This document shows, one piece after another, positions 26,628-35,790 of a stretch of 64,000 nucleotides of DNA. Made by a program: the position numbers and the translations under genes. Below the pieces are notes generated by a model. That model was given only the letters and a program-made list of their open reading frames with translations. It did not search any database and was not told where the DNA came from. Source of the DNA: CAYMZZ01 sp044463125 (GTDB lineage: Bacteria; Bacteroidota; Bacteroidia; Chitinophagales; Chitinophagaceae); contig JBIQMS010000017.1 of NCBI GenBank assembly GCA_044463125.1, positions 15,725 to 79,724 on the forward strand, written 5' to 3'. Numbering within the stretch: the stretch's first letter is position 1; every line of letters starts with the position of its first letter.

Positions 26628-27164
26628 ATGCCCACCGTAATTGATGCCCGATACCCCATCGGAAAATATGAGCCCAAACCATTTTCCATTGATCAGAAAG
26701 TGGAATGGCTGGCGGATATCAAATTTCTGCCGGTTGTGCTGGAGAATGCACTACTCAATCTAGATGAGTCGCAATTGCATACTCCCTACCGGGAAGGCGG
26801 ATGGACCGTCCATCAATTGGTGCACCATATTGCCGACTCGCATATCAATGCCTATTGCCGGTTTAAACTGGCACTTACGGAAGATAATCCCACCATCAAG
26901 ACCTATGAAGAAGGGTTATGGGCCCAGCTGCACGACGTGGAAAAACTGCCCATCAATATATCGCTGACCTTACTGCATGCGTTGCATGCACGTTGGTTTG
27001 AGGCGCTCAAATACGTGACGGACGATGAATGGAATAACCGAACCGTATTTCATCCCGAACACAAGAAAACCCTAAGGCTTTGGTTCCTCCTCGGCATGTA
27101 TGCCTGGCATGGCAAGCACCATGTGGCGCATATTACGGGGCTGAGGGAAAGAATGGGCTGGTGA
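26628..27164 (+). CDS. YfiT/DinB-family putative metal-dependent (bacillithiol) transferase
   Basis: A four-helix DinB/YfiT-fold protein of 178 residues. The metal-site histidines are visible in HQLVHHIADSH (about 61-71) and near the end in WHGKHHVAHI. The N-terminal DARYPIGKYEP and EWLADIKFLP match the YfiT branch, members of which are linked to bacillithiol S-transfer. BshC and BshB1 in this window make that reading plausible. The start lies 12 bases after the FKBP stop, so the two are probably co-transcribed. C-type repeats follow the stop at once. Confidence 0.78.
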   Translation: MPTVIDARYPIGKYEPKPFSIDQKVEWLADIKFLPVVLENALLNLDESQLHTPYREGGWTVHQLVHHIADSHINAYCRFKLALTEDNPTIKTYEEGLWAQLHDVEKLPINISLTLLHALHARWFEALKYVTDDEWNNRTVFHPEHKKTLRLWFLLGMYAWHGKHHVAHITGLRERMGW

Positions 27165-27165
27165 G

Positions 27166-27506
27166 TGGTAAGTAGTAAGTTGTAAGTAGTAAGTGGGGAG
27201 TAGGTGGGGAATGTTAGAAATTAGATAATTGATAGCAAACGGAAGAAAATTAGCGTAACAAATAATCAGCGAAAATCTGCGTCCAAAATCTGCGAAAATC
27301 TGCGGGAAATGCTTCCGCACTAGCAACAGCTTCAGAGCCCTGGTGAGTTTCCCGCAGATTTTCGCAGATTTGATCCGCAGATGAACGCAGAAAAGTGATT
27401 TTTCAATAGGTCGTCTACTTCTTTCAGTACCAAAAAGAAATTGGCGTATGGATAAGAGTGAGGTGAATACCGGACCTAAAACTTAAAACTTATAACCTAC
27501 AACTCC
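27166..27506. repeat. C-E-loop-E'-C' nested palindromic repeat (whole gap)
   Basis: The 344-base gap between the YfiT and Nudix genes holds C units (27166-27200), E units (agcgaaaatctgcg, 27262-27309), a roughly 50-base loop, E' (cgcagattttcgcag, 27348-27391) and C' (aaaacttaaaacttataac, 27475-27505). The order is symmetrical. The loop resembles that of the E hairpin at 47.6 kb. No gene is seen. Confidence 0.8.
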
Positions 27507-27508
27507 CC

Positions 27509-28051
27509 ATGCACTGGCGTATACTCAAATCCGACTACCTTTTCCAGGACTTATGGTTCAAAGTGCGACGTGATCGCTGCGAGACGCCTTTGGGAAAAAT
27601 AGTCGATCCTTACTACGTTTACGAATTTCCTACCTGGGTTACAGCGGTAGCCATCACTCGGGAGGGCAAGGTGATCATGGAGCGACAGTACCGGCATGCT
27701 TTGGGTGAAGTATGCCTGGAAATACCCGGCGGTTGTGTGGATGATACCGACGAAAACCTGGAAGCAGCCATCAGCCGCGAGTTACTGGAAGAAACGGGTT
27801 ATGAGTTTGAGCAGTTTCAATACCTGGGCAAAATATCTGCCAACCCCTCTACCAACAACAACCTGATGCACATGTTTCTCGCCACAGGTGGTGAACGCGT
27901 AGGGGCGCAGCAACTGGATCATAATGAGGAAATCAGTCTGGAGCTGATCAGCATAGAGGATTTGAAAGCCTTACTGGAGGGCAACCTGATTATCCAGTCG
28001 ATGCACGCCTCCTGTATTTTTTTTGCACTGAAAAAGTTGGGTTACTACTAG
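27509..28051 (+). CDS. Nudix hydrolase, ADP-ribose pyrophosphatase-like
   Basis: A 180-residue Nudix protein. The Nudix helix is ENLEAAISRELLEETGYEF (about 91-109) with the metal-binding RELLEETG core; the glycine before it is one residue further from the first glutamate than in the strict consensus. The N-terminal strand pattern and LEIPGGCVD are typical of ADP-ribose/sugar-nucleotide pyrophosphatases. The exact substrate cannot be told. Its TAG stop overlaps the TAG of the convergent folC in the palindrome CTAG (28048-28051). Confidence 0.83.
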   Translation: MHWRILKSDYLFQDLWFKVRRDRCETPLGKIVDPYYVYEFPTWVTAVAITREGKVIMERQYRHALGEVCLEIPGGCVDDTDENLEAAISRELLEETGYEFEQFQYLGKISANPSTNNNLMHMFLATGGERVGAQQLDHNEEISLELISIEDLKALLEGNLIIQSMHASCIFFALKKLGYY

Positions 28052-29337
28052 CTATTCACTTCCGCCACGAGGAAGATGCTACCGCAAACCAGAACCAGGT
28101 CATCCGCTTTCGCTCTATCGCGGGCTGCTTTCAGGGCCAGGTTCACATTGTTGAATGGCTCACCTTTCAATCCCAATTCTGTTGCTTTTGATTTCAGTTC
28201 TTCCACGGGCATGGCACGTGGTATATGCGCCTGCGTGAAATAGTATTGAGCCCCGATAGGTAATAACTGCAAGAGCCGAGACGGGTCTTTGTCGTTTACA
28301 ACACCTATTACTATATGCAATTGCCGGTAGTTCATCAGCTCCACCTGCTGCAATACTTCTCGCATGCCCGGCTCATTGTGGGCCACATCGAGCACTACAT
28401 CGGGTTTATGCCCAATCAGCTCCCAACGTCCGGCAAGGCCCGTAATTTTTTTAACCTGTCGAAGAGCGTTATGCACTGCTTCTTCTGGTATGATCCATCC
28501 CTTGCGCCGCAATTGCTCACAGGCTTCCAAGACGGTGAGCAGGTTGCGTGTCTGGTAGAGTCCCGGCAAATCCAATTGATAATGCCGGTGATCGGTAGCA
28601 TGTTCCTCTGCCAGCTCCACCCACAAAAAATGCGACTCCCAGCGCCATTCCACCACCTGCCTTTTGTGCTGGGCCAGGTACATTGGGGCAGATTGCTCAT
28701 TCGCCACGCGTTGAAATACCGGAGCGGTTTCAGAGAGGGTTTCGCCAATCACCACCGGTATACCTGCTTTTATGATACCCGCTTTTTCTCCCGCAATTTT
28801 TTCCAGCGTATCTCCCAACAGGTTGCTATGGTCCCAGCCAATATTGGTGATAATCGACAATTCCGGCATCAGCACATTGGTACTATCCAGTCTTCCCCCC
28901 AATCCTGTTTCCACCACGGCGATATCTACCTTTTCTTCCGCGAACCAGCGGAATGCCATGGCCACGGTGATTTCGAAAAAGCTGGGTTTGATTTGCAGCA
29001 TCAGCGGCTTCACTTCTTTAACAAAACGCACTATCCATTCTTTGCTGATCATCTGGCCATTGATCCGGAATCTTTCCCGGAAATCGCGCAGGTGGGGTGA
29101 GGTGTAGAGCCCTGTTTTATATCCAGCCTCCTGCAATATGGCGGCCAGCATATGACTTACGGAACCCTTTCCATTAGTACCGGCAATATGTATGGATTTG
29201 AATTCTTTTTCCGGATTGCCAAGAGCTGCGCAAAGCACAATTGTATTTCCCAGATCGGGTTTATAAGCTGCGGGACCAATCCGGCTAAATGCCGGCAATT
29301 GCTCGTACAGATAAGCGATGGTTGTTTCGTATGTCAT
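28048..29337 (-). CDS. folC: Bifunctional folylpolyglutamate/dihydrofolate synthase
   Basis: The 429-residue ligase adds glutamate to folates. The P-loop IAGTNGKGSVSHMLA (about 51-65), TSPHLRDFRERF and ETGLGGRLDSTNV are the family's nucleotide and folate motifs, and the C-terminal Rossmann domain has DVAHNEPGMREVL. One such gene usually covers both reactions in bacteria. It is leftward with its own promoter-like box and shares stop bases with the Nudix gene. Confidence 0.9.
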   Translation of the reverse strand: MTYETTIAYLYEQLPAFSRIGPAAYKPDLGNTIVLCAALGNPEKEFKSIHIAGTNGKGSVSHMLAAILQEAGYKTGLYTSPHLRDFRERFRINGQMISKEWIVRFVKEVKPLMLQIKPSFFEITVAMAFRWFAEEKVDIAVVETGLGGRLDSTNVLMPELSIITNIGWDHSNLLGDTLEKIAGEKAGIIKAGIPVVIGETLSETAPVFQRVANEQSAPMYLAQHKRQVVEWRWESHFLWVELAEEHATDHRHYQLDLPGLYQTRNLLTVLEACEQLRRKGWIIPEEAVHNALRQVKKITGLAGRWELIGHKPDVVLDVAHNEPGMREVLQQVELMNYRQLHIVIGVVNDKDPSRLLQLLPIGAQYYFTQAHIPRAMPVEELKSKATELGLKGEPFNNVNLALKAARDRAKADDLVLVCGSIFLVAEVNS

Positions 29338-29370
29338 GTGCGAAGAGGCCCTCTGCTATCGGGACCCGCG

Positions 29371-29378
29371 CAAAACTA
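29371..29378 (-). promoter_or_regulatory. TAnnTTTG promoter box of folC
   Basis: TAGTTTTG on the minus strand lies 33 bases upstream of the folC start codon. Confidence 0.3.
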
Positions 29379-29447
29379 AGACGAATCCCGGCCTTTGGAT
29401 TCGATTAATTCGCGGAAAAATTAAATCGCTAACCGAGAGGCCAGGGC

Positions 29448-30335
29448 TTATCCGTTCACTTTAAAGTTGAAGACTACCGTAACTGTGGATTCATGATCCG
29501 CCTTATTGAAGCGAATTTTTCTCAAATATTCCACGATCGCGTTCCGGTATTGGGATGTAGTGGTGGTAGAGTTTCGGCCAAAGCCCATGAAGGTGCCCAC
29601 TCCAGCCGCGTTCACCCGCACTTCGGCATACACGGTATTGCGCTCCAGTTCGCCGGTAAAGGAATAACTGGTAACAATCCTCCTGTCGCCAATTACACGG
29701 GGCCCGTTGCCGCCGCCAACACCACTGCCATTGCCACCACCTGCTCCGGTGCCCGTGCCGCCGCCTGTACCGCTGCCATTACCTACACCATAGCCGGTGC
29801 CCGTGCCCCCACTGCGATCATAATCGGTAGCGGCGCCACCACCCGTACCACTCCCGGAAACGGTTCTACCAAGGGTTGCTTTGGGTTTGGGAGGTGCCGG
29901 AGGGGGAGGATCCTTCACTACTTCCTTCTTGATCGGCGATTTATTTTCGTTGAGCTTTTTCGCGTCGGGCTTGGCCACATCAGGCTTCAGGATGGCGGGT
30001 TCCGTTTTGTCATCGCTTTCCTCCACATCCCGGGCATCATCGTCCGTGCCAGGAGGAGGTGGAGAATAAGGTGCTGCACCGGCAGGACCTGCAGATTGTA
30101 CCGGGTTACCACCACCACCGCCACCACTAACGGGAGATGTCAGCATCTCCTCTTCGGGGATATTCATTTCCACCAATACACCAAGTTCAGGTTCCGGCGG
30201 CACAATTTTGGGTAAACCCCATTTCAACAGAAACATGAGGATAACCATTATTGCACTGATGCCTGCTGTGATAAGCATCGCCTGCGAACGATATTTCGAT
30301 TCCAGTTGAGCCGACATGGTTATTGCGTTGTTCAT
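29448..30335 (-). CDS. TonB-type energy transducer with glycine-rich linker
   Basis: The product (295 residues from the ATG at 30335; 30317 is a second possible start) has one membrane helix near residues 20-42 (AMLITAGISAIMVILMFLL), an acidic/proline region (EPELGVLVEMNIPEEE), a Lys/Pro segment, and then about 70 residues made almost only of Gly, Ser, Thr and Asn before a C-terminal ~75-residue domain (VYAEVRVNAAGVGTFMGFG). This matches TonB layout, but the long glycine-rich spacer is unusual where TonB normally has Pro-Lys/Glu. It probably couples the proton gradient to outer membrane receptors. No exbB/exbD genes are adjacent. Confidence 0.72.
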   Translation of the reverse strand: MNNAITMSAQLESKYRSQAMLITAGISAIMVILMFLLKWGLPKIVPPEPELGVLVEMNIPEEEMLTSPVSGGGGGGNPVQSAGPAGAAPYSPPPPGTDDDARDVEESDDKTEPAILKPDVAKPDAKKLNENKSPIKKEVVKDPPPPAPPKPKATLGRTVSGSGTGGGAATDYDRSGGTGTGYGVGNGSGTGGGTGTGAGGGNGSGVGGGNGPRVIGDRRIVTSYSFTGELERNTVYAEVRVNAAGVGTFMGFGRNSTTTTSQYRNAIVEYLRKIRFNKADHESTVTVVFNFKVNG

Positions 30336-30484
30336 ACAAATATATCCTTTAAGACCCGGGCACACAAGCCGGGTTTATACACACCTGTGTATTAACGTGC
30401 AAATGACGTGCGCATTGAGGAATCCAACGTTGCTGAATTGTTAAAATGTGAAAGAAAGCTGCAGAAAATCCTTCCAGCGATAAA

Positions 30485-30510
30485 ATTAATTTTCGCTAGC
30501 GAAAATTAAT
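30485..30510. repeat. 26-base perfect palindrome at a gene end
   Basis: ATTAATTTTCGCTAGC continues to a perfect 26-base palindrome centred at 30497/30498. It includes the stop codon of the leftward radical SAM gene (30506-30508). It may act as a terminator or as a protein-binding site. Confidence 0.6.
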
Positions 30511-31810
30511 GCGCGAAATCCCTTGCGAAATCCCCCTTTATGCGCTCCATTGGTGGATTGAAATAGCCATATCGAAGATCGGGAAATTCTTCCCTGAGTA
30601 GTTCCTTTAATTGCTTTACCCCGATACATTCGCCAGTATCCACCACACCTATTTTTCCCAGGTACCAGTCGGGATCAATATTGAAATTCCTCCATTGTAT
30701 CATCTTAAGCCCCGTTTCACGAATAAGTTTCCGCAAGGCTTCATATTCCGCAACGCTATCGGTCATGCCGGGAAAAACAAAATAATTGATGGAGGTCCAG
30801 CCGCCAAACTCATTCACAATTTTCAGGCTTTCCACTATGTCGTCAAAAACATAGTTGTTGGGCCGGTAATAGGGCATATAGATTTCGGGCCTGGCCGAAT
30901 TGGTGCTTACCCGAATGGAATCGAGTCCTGCTTCACAAAGCTGGCGTACCGCATCAGGCCGCGACCCATTGGTATTGATATTGATACTGCCTCTGGGCGT
31001 ATGTTTGCGGATTTCTATAATCGCTTCGCGGATGGTTTCCCACATCAATAAGGGTTCGCCTTCGCAACCCTGGCCAAAACTCACAATGGGATAGGGGGCC
31101 TGCTCCAGATGAGGGACCGTGTACTCCACTATTTCTTCCGCGCTGGGTTTAAACTGCAGACGATCCTGTGTTGAAACGATGGGTTCCTCATCGGGCTGCA
31201 GCGAAATGCATCCCACACAGTTGGCATTGCAGGCGGGCGATACGGGAATGGGACATTCCCAACGGCCCAGGAAATAATTTCGGGCGGCCGGGCATTGATA
31301 GGTGAGGGCGCAATTATTGGCAAGATGCTGAACCAGCCGGTTATGCGGATACACTTCCGTCAATTGCTTTACCCCGCTTTCCACTTTGCGCTGGTCATAA
31401 CCCGCGCAATCCTGGCGGATATCGGGTTCTATTCGGGTGGCCGGTACATAAAACTGTTCGTTGTACCAACCCGCGGCTGTGTAGCAAAACAGGGGTAGGG
31501 TGGGCGCATCCGGAGCAGTTTCATAGGCCGCTAAATAAAAACCGGTATGCGCAGGCGGAATAAAAGCTGCAACAGCCCATCCTTTTTCACATAAACGCAT
31601 TTCTCCCGTCACCACATCAATACCAATGCCGCGACGACCCGGCAATTCATAAAGAGAGCCGCCATCCGGCAGGAGAATCCATTCGTCTTCCGGAACAGGC
31701 ACTGCATCCCAACCACTTCTTCCGGTTACATAAAGCGTCTGGTCTTCAAAAATATTTCCCTTCCCGTCGGAATAAAGTACAAAAGGGCTATGTGTTAAGG
31801 GCTTCATCAT
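30506..31810 (-). CDS. Radical SAM protein of unknown function
   Basis: A 434-residue radical SAM enzyme. The 4Fe-4S cluster motif is CNANCVGC (C194, C198, C201), so about 190 residues precede it; this front part is rich in aromatic residues and beta strands and has extra cysteines at 135, 167, 173 and 186 that could hold a second cluster. GQGCEGEPLL and INTNGSRP fit the SAM-binding barrel. I do not know the substrate. It overlaps the upstream membrane protein gene by four bases (ATGA), and that gene lies 12 bases after an arginase-family gene, so the three form a leftward operon. Confidence 0.75.
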   Translation of the reverse strand: MMKPLTHSPFVLYSDGKGNIFEDQTLYVTGRSGWDAVPVPEDEWILLPDGGSLYELPGRRGIGIDVVTGEMRLCEKGWAVAAFIPPAHTGFYLAAYETAPDAPTLPLFCYTAAGWYNEQFYVPATRIEPDIRQDCAGYDQRKVESGVKQLTEVYPHNRLVQHLANNCALTYQCPAARNYFLGRWECPIPVSPACNANCVGCISLQPDEEPIVSTQDRLQFKPSAEEIVEYTVPHLEQAPYPIVSFGQGCEGEPLLMWETIREAIIEIRKHTPRGSININTNGSRPDAVRQLCEAGLDSIRVSTNSARPEIYMPYYRPNNYVFDDIVESLKIVNEFGGWTSINYFVFPGMTDSVAEYEALRKLIRETGLKMIQWRNFNIDPDWYLGKIGVVDTGECIGVKQLKELLREEFPDLRYGYFNPPMERIKGDFARDFAH

Positions 31811-32379
31811 TTGTCATTTTGTTGCCGGATGGCGGCCAGCCGGTTCCGGCAGAACTGGTTAAATGTTTCTTCATCCCAGCCGGTGTTGTCGTTCGCATTT
31901 TCCGCTACATTCAATTGCGCCAGTCTGTTGTTGCGGAAATCAACCGTTAAGATGCCATCACGCAAGACCAGGTTGTTCAATTCCTGCCAACCAATGCGGC
32001 GCCTGGGCAAAGAGGGATACTCAATGCGTTCATGTGTCACCTGCACAACGAGGGGGCGCATAGCCAGGTTATATAGCCAGGCCAGGGCAATCATGGCCAG
32101 GGCGGCCCACCAATAACCGGTTAAAAGGTGCATGGCCAGCACCAGGAGCAGGGCCATTGCCTGGGTAGTTATTGTTGCTTTCAACATGCCGCGCTGCCGC
32201 AAAAAACTCCAGCTCGCGAGGAGCAGGAGTGAAACGCCCAGGCTTATCAGCACCAAAGGCATACGGGTTTTTGCCGCCAACATTCCAAAGAAAAGAAAGT
32301 TGATGGCCAAAATCAGCCATGCGAGTAGCCGATATGGGCGGCTACGTTCCTTTTTTATGGGGATGGCAAATACTTCCAT
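31807..32379 (-). CDS. Membrane protein with C-terminal PH-like segment
   Basis: A 190-residue protein with four hydrophobic segments in two pairs (about 18-60 and 70-105) and a cytosolic end of 80 residues whose strand pattern (VVQVTHERIEYPSLPRRRIG, LVLRDGILTVDF) resembles bacterial PH-like domains. No catalytic motif is seen. It is translationally coupled to the radical SAM gene by a four-base overlap and follows the arginase-family gene by 12 bases. The function is unknown. Confidence 0.65.
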   Translation of the reverse strand: MEVFAIPIKKERSRPYRLLAWLILAINFLFFGMLAAKTRMPLVLISLGVSLLLLASWSFLRQRGMLKATITTQAMALLLVLAMHLLTGYWWAALAMIALAWLYNLAMRPLVVQVTHERIEYPSLPRRRIGWQELNNLVLRDGILTVDFRNNRLAQLNVAENANDNTGWDEETFNQFCRNRLAAIRQQNDK

Positions 32380-32391
32380 GAGCTGTATATG

Positions 32392-33450
32392 TCAGGGCTT
32401 CGTTTCCGGATTGCTGGCGATAAGCAGGTTGCAAAGCTTCAGCAAAACCCTTGCACCCACATTCGCATTCCAGTCGTTATCCGAATTAATGCCCACTTCA
32501 CATAGGTCAAATCCAATTATGCGTCGACCACTTTCCACGATTTTTTTCATCAGGAAAAAAACCTCTTCGGCCTCAAACCCGCCCGGAACCGGGGTGCCGG
32601 TGTGCGGACAAAGTTTGCGGTCGAGCCCATCGATATCAAAACTGATATAAACTTTCTCTGGCAATTTGCTCACGATCTCTTCCGCAATATGACGCCAGGT
32701 ATCGCCTTCAAATAGCCGGGTTTTGATCTCCTTGTCAAAATATGTAATAATCCTGTAGTTGCTGTTGCGGATATAATCCCACTCATCGCCGCTATAATCC
32801 CTTACGCCTACCTGCACCAGCCGTTGTATATTGGGTATTTCTTCGAGCGCATTGTACATGATGCTTGCATGCGAATAATTGAAACCCTCATAAGCTTCGC
32901 GCAAATCGCAATGGGCATCAATCTGCAGGATGCCAAATTCGCCATGCTTCTCAGCGATGGCTTTCATGAATCCCAGTGGCACACTGTGATCGCCGCCCAG
33001 CACGGCTACCAGTTTATCCTTTTGCAGCAAAACTTTTGTTTGATCATACACCCAGGCGTTGAGATAGTGCCCACCTTCATTCACTTCCTTCACCGTTCGG
33101 CACATAAACTGGTTGGCGGCCACTTCTTCTCCCTGCGCTATATAGTCTATAAAAAGTTCGGCTTCTTTACGGAGATAATCGCTCTTCATAAGCAGCTTGC
33201 GATCGCAGGGCCGCATATAATAACCCTGCTTCCAGCCTTCAGGCACATCCGGATCAAACAAATCCACCTGCAGGGCGGCGCGGAAAATGCTTTCGGGTGC
33301 ACGTGCGGTGCCGGCACCATAGCTTACCGTTACTTCCCAGGGCACAGGCACAATCACCAGGCGGGCGTCTTCTTCCGAAGTAGGCAATCCAAATATGTTG
33401 TTGTTGGGATTGCTGACGGCATTCGGGTCGTAATTCTCGAGATCTACCAT
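32392..33450 (-). CDS. Arginase/agmatinase-family hydrolase
   Basis: The 352-residue protein has the manganese-binding motifs of ureohydrolases: GGDHS, DAHCD and SFDIDGLD, each with its ligands intact. The length and inserts (YMRPCDRKLLMKSDYL) fit the agmatinase-family group common in Bacteroidota rather than classical SpeB. The neighbouring aguA-aguB genes concern agmatine, so agmatine or another guanidino compound is a likely substrate, but the cell would then have two agmatine routes. It heads the operon with the membrane and radical SAM genes. Confidence 0.8.
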   Translation of the reverse strand: MVDLENYDPNAVSNPNNNIFGLPTSEEDARLVIVPVPWEVTVSYGAGTARAPESIFRAALQVDLFDPDVPEGWKQGYYMRPCDRKLLMKSDYLRKEAELFIDYIAQGEEVAANQFMCRTVKEVNEGGHYLNAWVYDQTKVLLQKDKLVAVLGGDHSVPLGFMKAIAEKHGEFGILQIDAHCDLREAYEGFNYSHASIMYNALEEIPNIQRLVQVGVRDYSGDEWDYIRNSNYRIITYFDKEIKTRLFEGDTWRHIAEEIVSKLPEKVYISFDIDGLDRKLCPHTGTPVPGGFEAEEVFFLMKKIVESGRRIIGFDLCEVGINSDNDWNANVGARVLLKLCNLLIASNPETKP

Positions 33451-33603
33451 TTTTCTATATTCAAAAACAGTGCAAGTTAGCGCTTATTGCGGAACTCCGG
33501 AGGTCGGGCATGCTGCTTGCGATCAACTTCCTGCAGGGGTCTGAAAGACTGGTCCAAAATATGTTTACCTGATTGATTTTCAATAAGAAGAGTTCTATTC
33601 TTT

Positions 33604-34671
33604 TCAGGCCGGCACCGAAGGCTCCTGCTGGCTCAGGCAGTGAAAGCTACCCAGGCCCCAGATGATTTCTGTAGAGTCAATCCCCTTCACTTCCCGGTCT
33701 GGGAAACAATCCTGTATGATTTGCAGTGCTATTTCGTCCGCTTGGCAACGGTATGTGGGCACTATTACAGATTGGTTGGCGATATAAAAGTTGGCATAAG
33801 ATGCGGGCAAACGCTGGTCATCCCAGATAACAGGCGCCGGCATAGGCAATTCCACTATATTGAGCTGCTTACCATTCAGCAAACGCATTTGTTTCAGTTG
33901 CCTCAGGTTATGCTGCAACAGTTCGTAGTTTTCATCGCCCTTGTTTTCTTCCACAACCGTGAGTACGGTATCTTCATTCACGAAACGAACCGTATCGTCG
34001 ATATGGCCGTCGGTGTCGTCGCCAACAATGCCTTCATCCACCCAAAGTATTTGTTCCACGCCATAGTAGCTACGCAGATATTGTTCAATCTGATCCTGGT
34101 TCAGGTGAGGATTGCGATTGGGGTTGAGCAGGCAGGCCGTAGAAGTGAGAAGGGTATCCTTGCCATTAAATTCCACCGATCCGCCTTCCATTACAATACC
34201 CGGATGAAATACCGGAATATTGAAATGATGGCCGATTAAGGAAGGGACCTTATCATCCAGATCAAAAGGAGGGTATTTGCCTCCCCAGGCATTATAGCCC
34301 CAGTCAACAATTACTTTGGGTATTTCTGCGCCGGGCTTTATAAGAAAGGCCGGTCCATGGTCGCGGCACCAGGCATCGTTGGTTGGATGGAGGTAAAAGG
34401 ATACTTTTTCAAGGTTTACTCCCGCGTTCTGTAAATGCTTAATTGCCGACTGTTTCATCGCATCATCCACCACATTGATGCGTACCTGTTCACCTCGCGT
34501 AAGCTCTTTTACAAAAGTGGAATAAAAGGGGTAGATGGCTTCAATCTTTCCCGGCCAACTGGCTTCCTTATGGGGCCAACTCAGCCAGGTGGCTTCGTGC
34601 GGGGCAAATTCCGCAGGAAAATAATAGCCCAGCTCGCCGGGTGCTCCAGTGGGGATGCTTTGCTTGCTCAT
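33604..34671 (-). CDS. aguA: Agmatine deiminase
   Basis: A 355-residue member of the agmatine deiminase/peptidyl-arginine deiminase family, hydrolysing agmatine to N-carbamoylputrescine and ammonia. Family motifs include WLSWPHKEASWPG near the start, DAWCRDHGPAF, MEGGSVEFNG, DDTDGHIDD and the catalytic cysteine in LGSFHCLSQQEP close to the C-terminus. It lies 32 bases after aguB on the same strand, giving a two-step agmatine-to-putrescine operon. Confidence 0.92.
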   Translation of the reverse strand: MSKQSIPTGAPGELGYYFPAEFAPHEATWLSWPHKEASWPGKIEAIYPFYSTFVKELTRGEQVRINVVDDAMKQSAIKHLQNAGVNLEKVSFYLHPTNDAWCRDHGPAFLIKPGAEIPKVIVDWGYNAWGGKYPPFDLDDKVPSLIGHHFNIPVFHPGIVMEGGSVEFNGKDTLLTSTACLLNPNRNPHLNQDQIEQYLRSYYGVEQILWVDEGIVGDDTDGHIDDTVRFVNEDTVLTVVEENKGDENYELLQHNLRQLKQMRLLNGKQLNIVELPMPAPVIWDDQRLPASYANFYIANQSVIVPTYRCQADEIALQIIQDCFPDREVKGIDSTEIIWGLGSFHCLSQQEPSVPA

Positions 34672-34703
34672 GATAGAATGAAATGAGGAGACGAAGATCG
34701 GCC

Positions 34704-35576
34704 TTATTCGTCGATAAAACGTTTGGTAATGGGTTGATAGGAGTCTATCCTTCTGTCGCGCAAAAAGGGCCAGTGTGTGCGATAACGGTCCGACAATGAG
34801 ATGTCCAGTTCCTGCACGTGTACCTCTTCTTCGTCGTGCGATGCTTTGTACAGCAGGCTGCCAAAGGGGTTGCTGATAAAAGACCCTCCCCAGAATTTCA
34901 TAGCGCCATCCTGCTCAAATCCAACCCTGTTGACGCTAACGACATGCAGCCCGTTGGCTACGGCATGGCTGCGCTGTATGGTTTGCCAGGCATTGTATTG
35001 TTCGGTGTTGGTAGCTTCATCCTGGCTGGTAGCCCAGCCAATAGCTGTGGGGTAGAAAAGAATTTCAGCCCCCATGAGGCTGGTAATGCGGGCCGCTTCC
35101 GGGTACCATTGATCCCAGCAGATCAGCACCCCGACGGTACCAAATTTTGTTTTGAAAACCTTATAACCCAGGTCGCCCGGTGTGAAGTAGAATTTTTCAT
35201 AATAGGCGGGGTCATCCGGTATATGCATTTTCCGGTACTTGCCCAGGTAGCTGCCATCGGCATCCAGTACGGCCGTGGTATTGTGGTAGAGCCCTTCGGT
35301 TCTCTTCTCAAAAAGCGAAGCAATAATCACTACGCCCAGCTCGCCCGCCAGTTTGCCCAGCGCTTCGGAAGAGGGTCCCGGTATGGGTTCAGCCAATTTG
35401 AAATTCTCATAATCTTCCACATCGCAGAAATACAGTGAGGTAAACAACTCCTGCAGGCAAACTATCTGCGCACCCTTCGCCGCCGCCTCTCGCACTTTAT
35501 CCATAGCCTTCTGCAAATTGGCATCCTTATCTGCGGTACAGCTCATCTGTACCAGTCCAACGCGAATTTTCTTCAT
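34704..35576 (-). CDS. aguB: N-carbamoylputrescine amidase
   Basis: A carbon-nitrogen hydrolase of 290 residues. The Glu-Lys-Cys catalytic triad is in CLQELF (about residue 43), YRKMHIPDD (about 120) and VLICWDQWYPEA (about 153). The match with N-carbamoylputrescine amidases extends over the full length, and the next gene encodes the enzyme that makes its substrate. It yields putrescine for polyamine synthesis. Confidence 0.92.
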   Translation of the reverse strand: MKKIRVGLVQMSCTADKDANLQKAMDKVREAAAKGAQIVCLQELFTSLYFCDVEDYENFKLAEPIPGPSSEALGKLAGELGVVIIASLFEKRTEGLYHNTTAVLDADGSYLGKYRKMHIPDDPAYYEKFYFTPGDLGYKVFKTKFGTVGVLICWDQWYPEAARITSLMGAEILFYPTAIGWATSQDEATNTEQYNAWQTIQRSHAVANGLHVVSVNRVGFEQDGAMKFWGGSFISNPFGSLLYKASHDEEEVHVQELDISLSDRYRTHWPFLRDRRIDSYQPITKRFIDE

Positions 35577-35599
35577 CGGGAATCTTTATAGAGTAAGAG

Positions 35600-35785
35600 A
35601 GTTGTAAGTAGTAAGTTGTAAGTAGTAAGTAGTAAGTTGTAAGTTGGAAGTAGGGGGGATTTGGGAATTTGTCTAAAAGAATTAAAAAGGCTTACAATTC
35701 AGCAAGCAGACAAATATCCAAATAAACAAATTCACAAATCTGCCTATTCTCCACTTATCACTTAAAACTTACAACTTATAACTTT
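35600..35785. repeat. C-F-loop-F'-C' nested palindromic repeat
   Basis: C units (35600-35653), a short F piece (gatttgggaatttgtc, 35657-35673), a 35-base loop, F' (acaaatatccaaataaacaa, 35709-35742) and C' (acttaaaacttacaac, 35751-35785) form a nested inverted repeat filling the gap between aguB and the desaturase gene. Confidence 0.75.
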
Positions 35786-35790
35786 AATCC

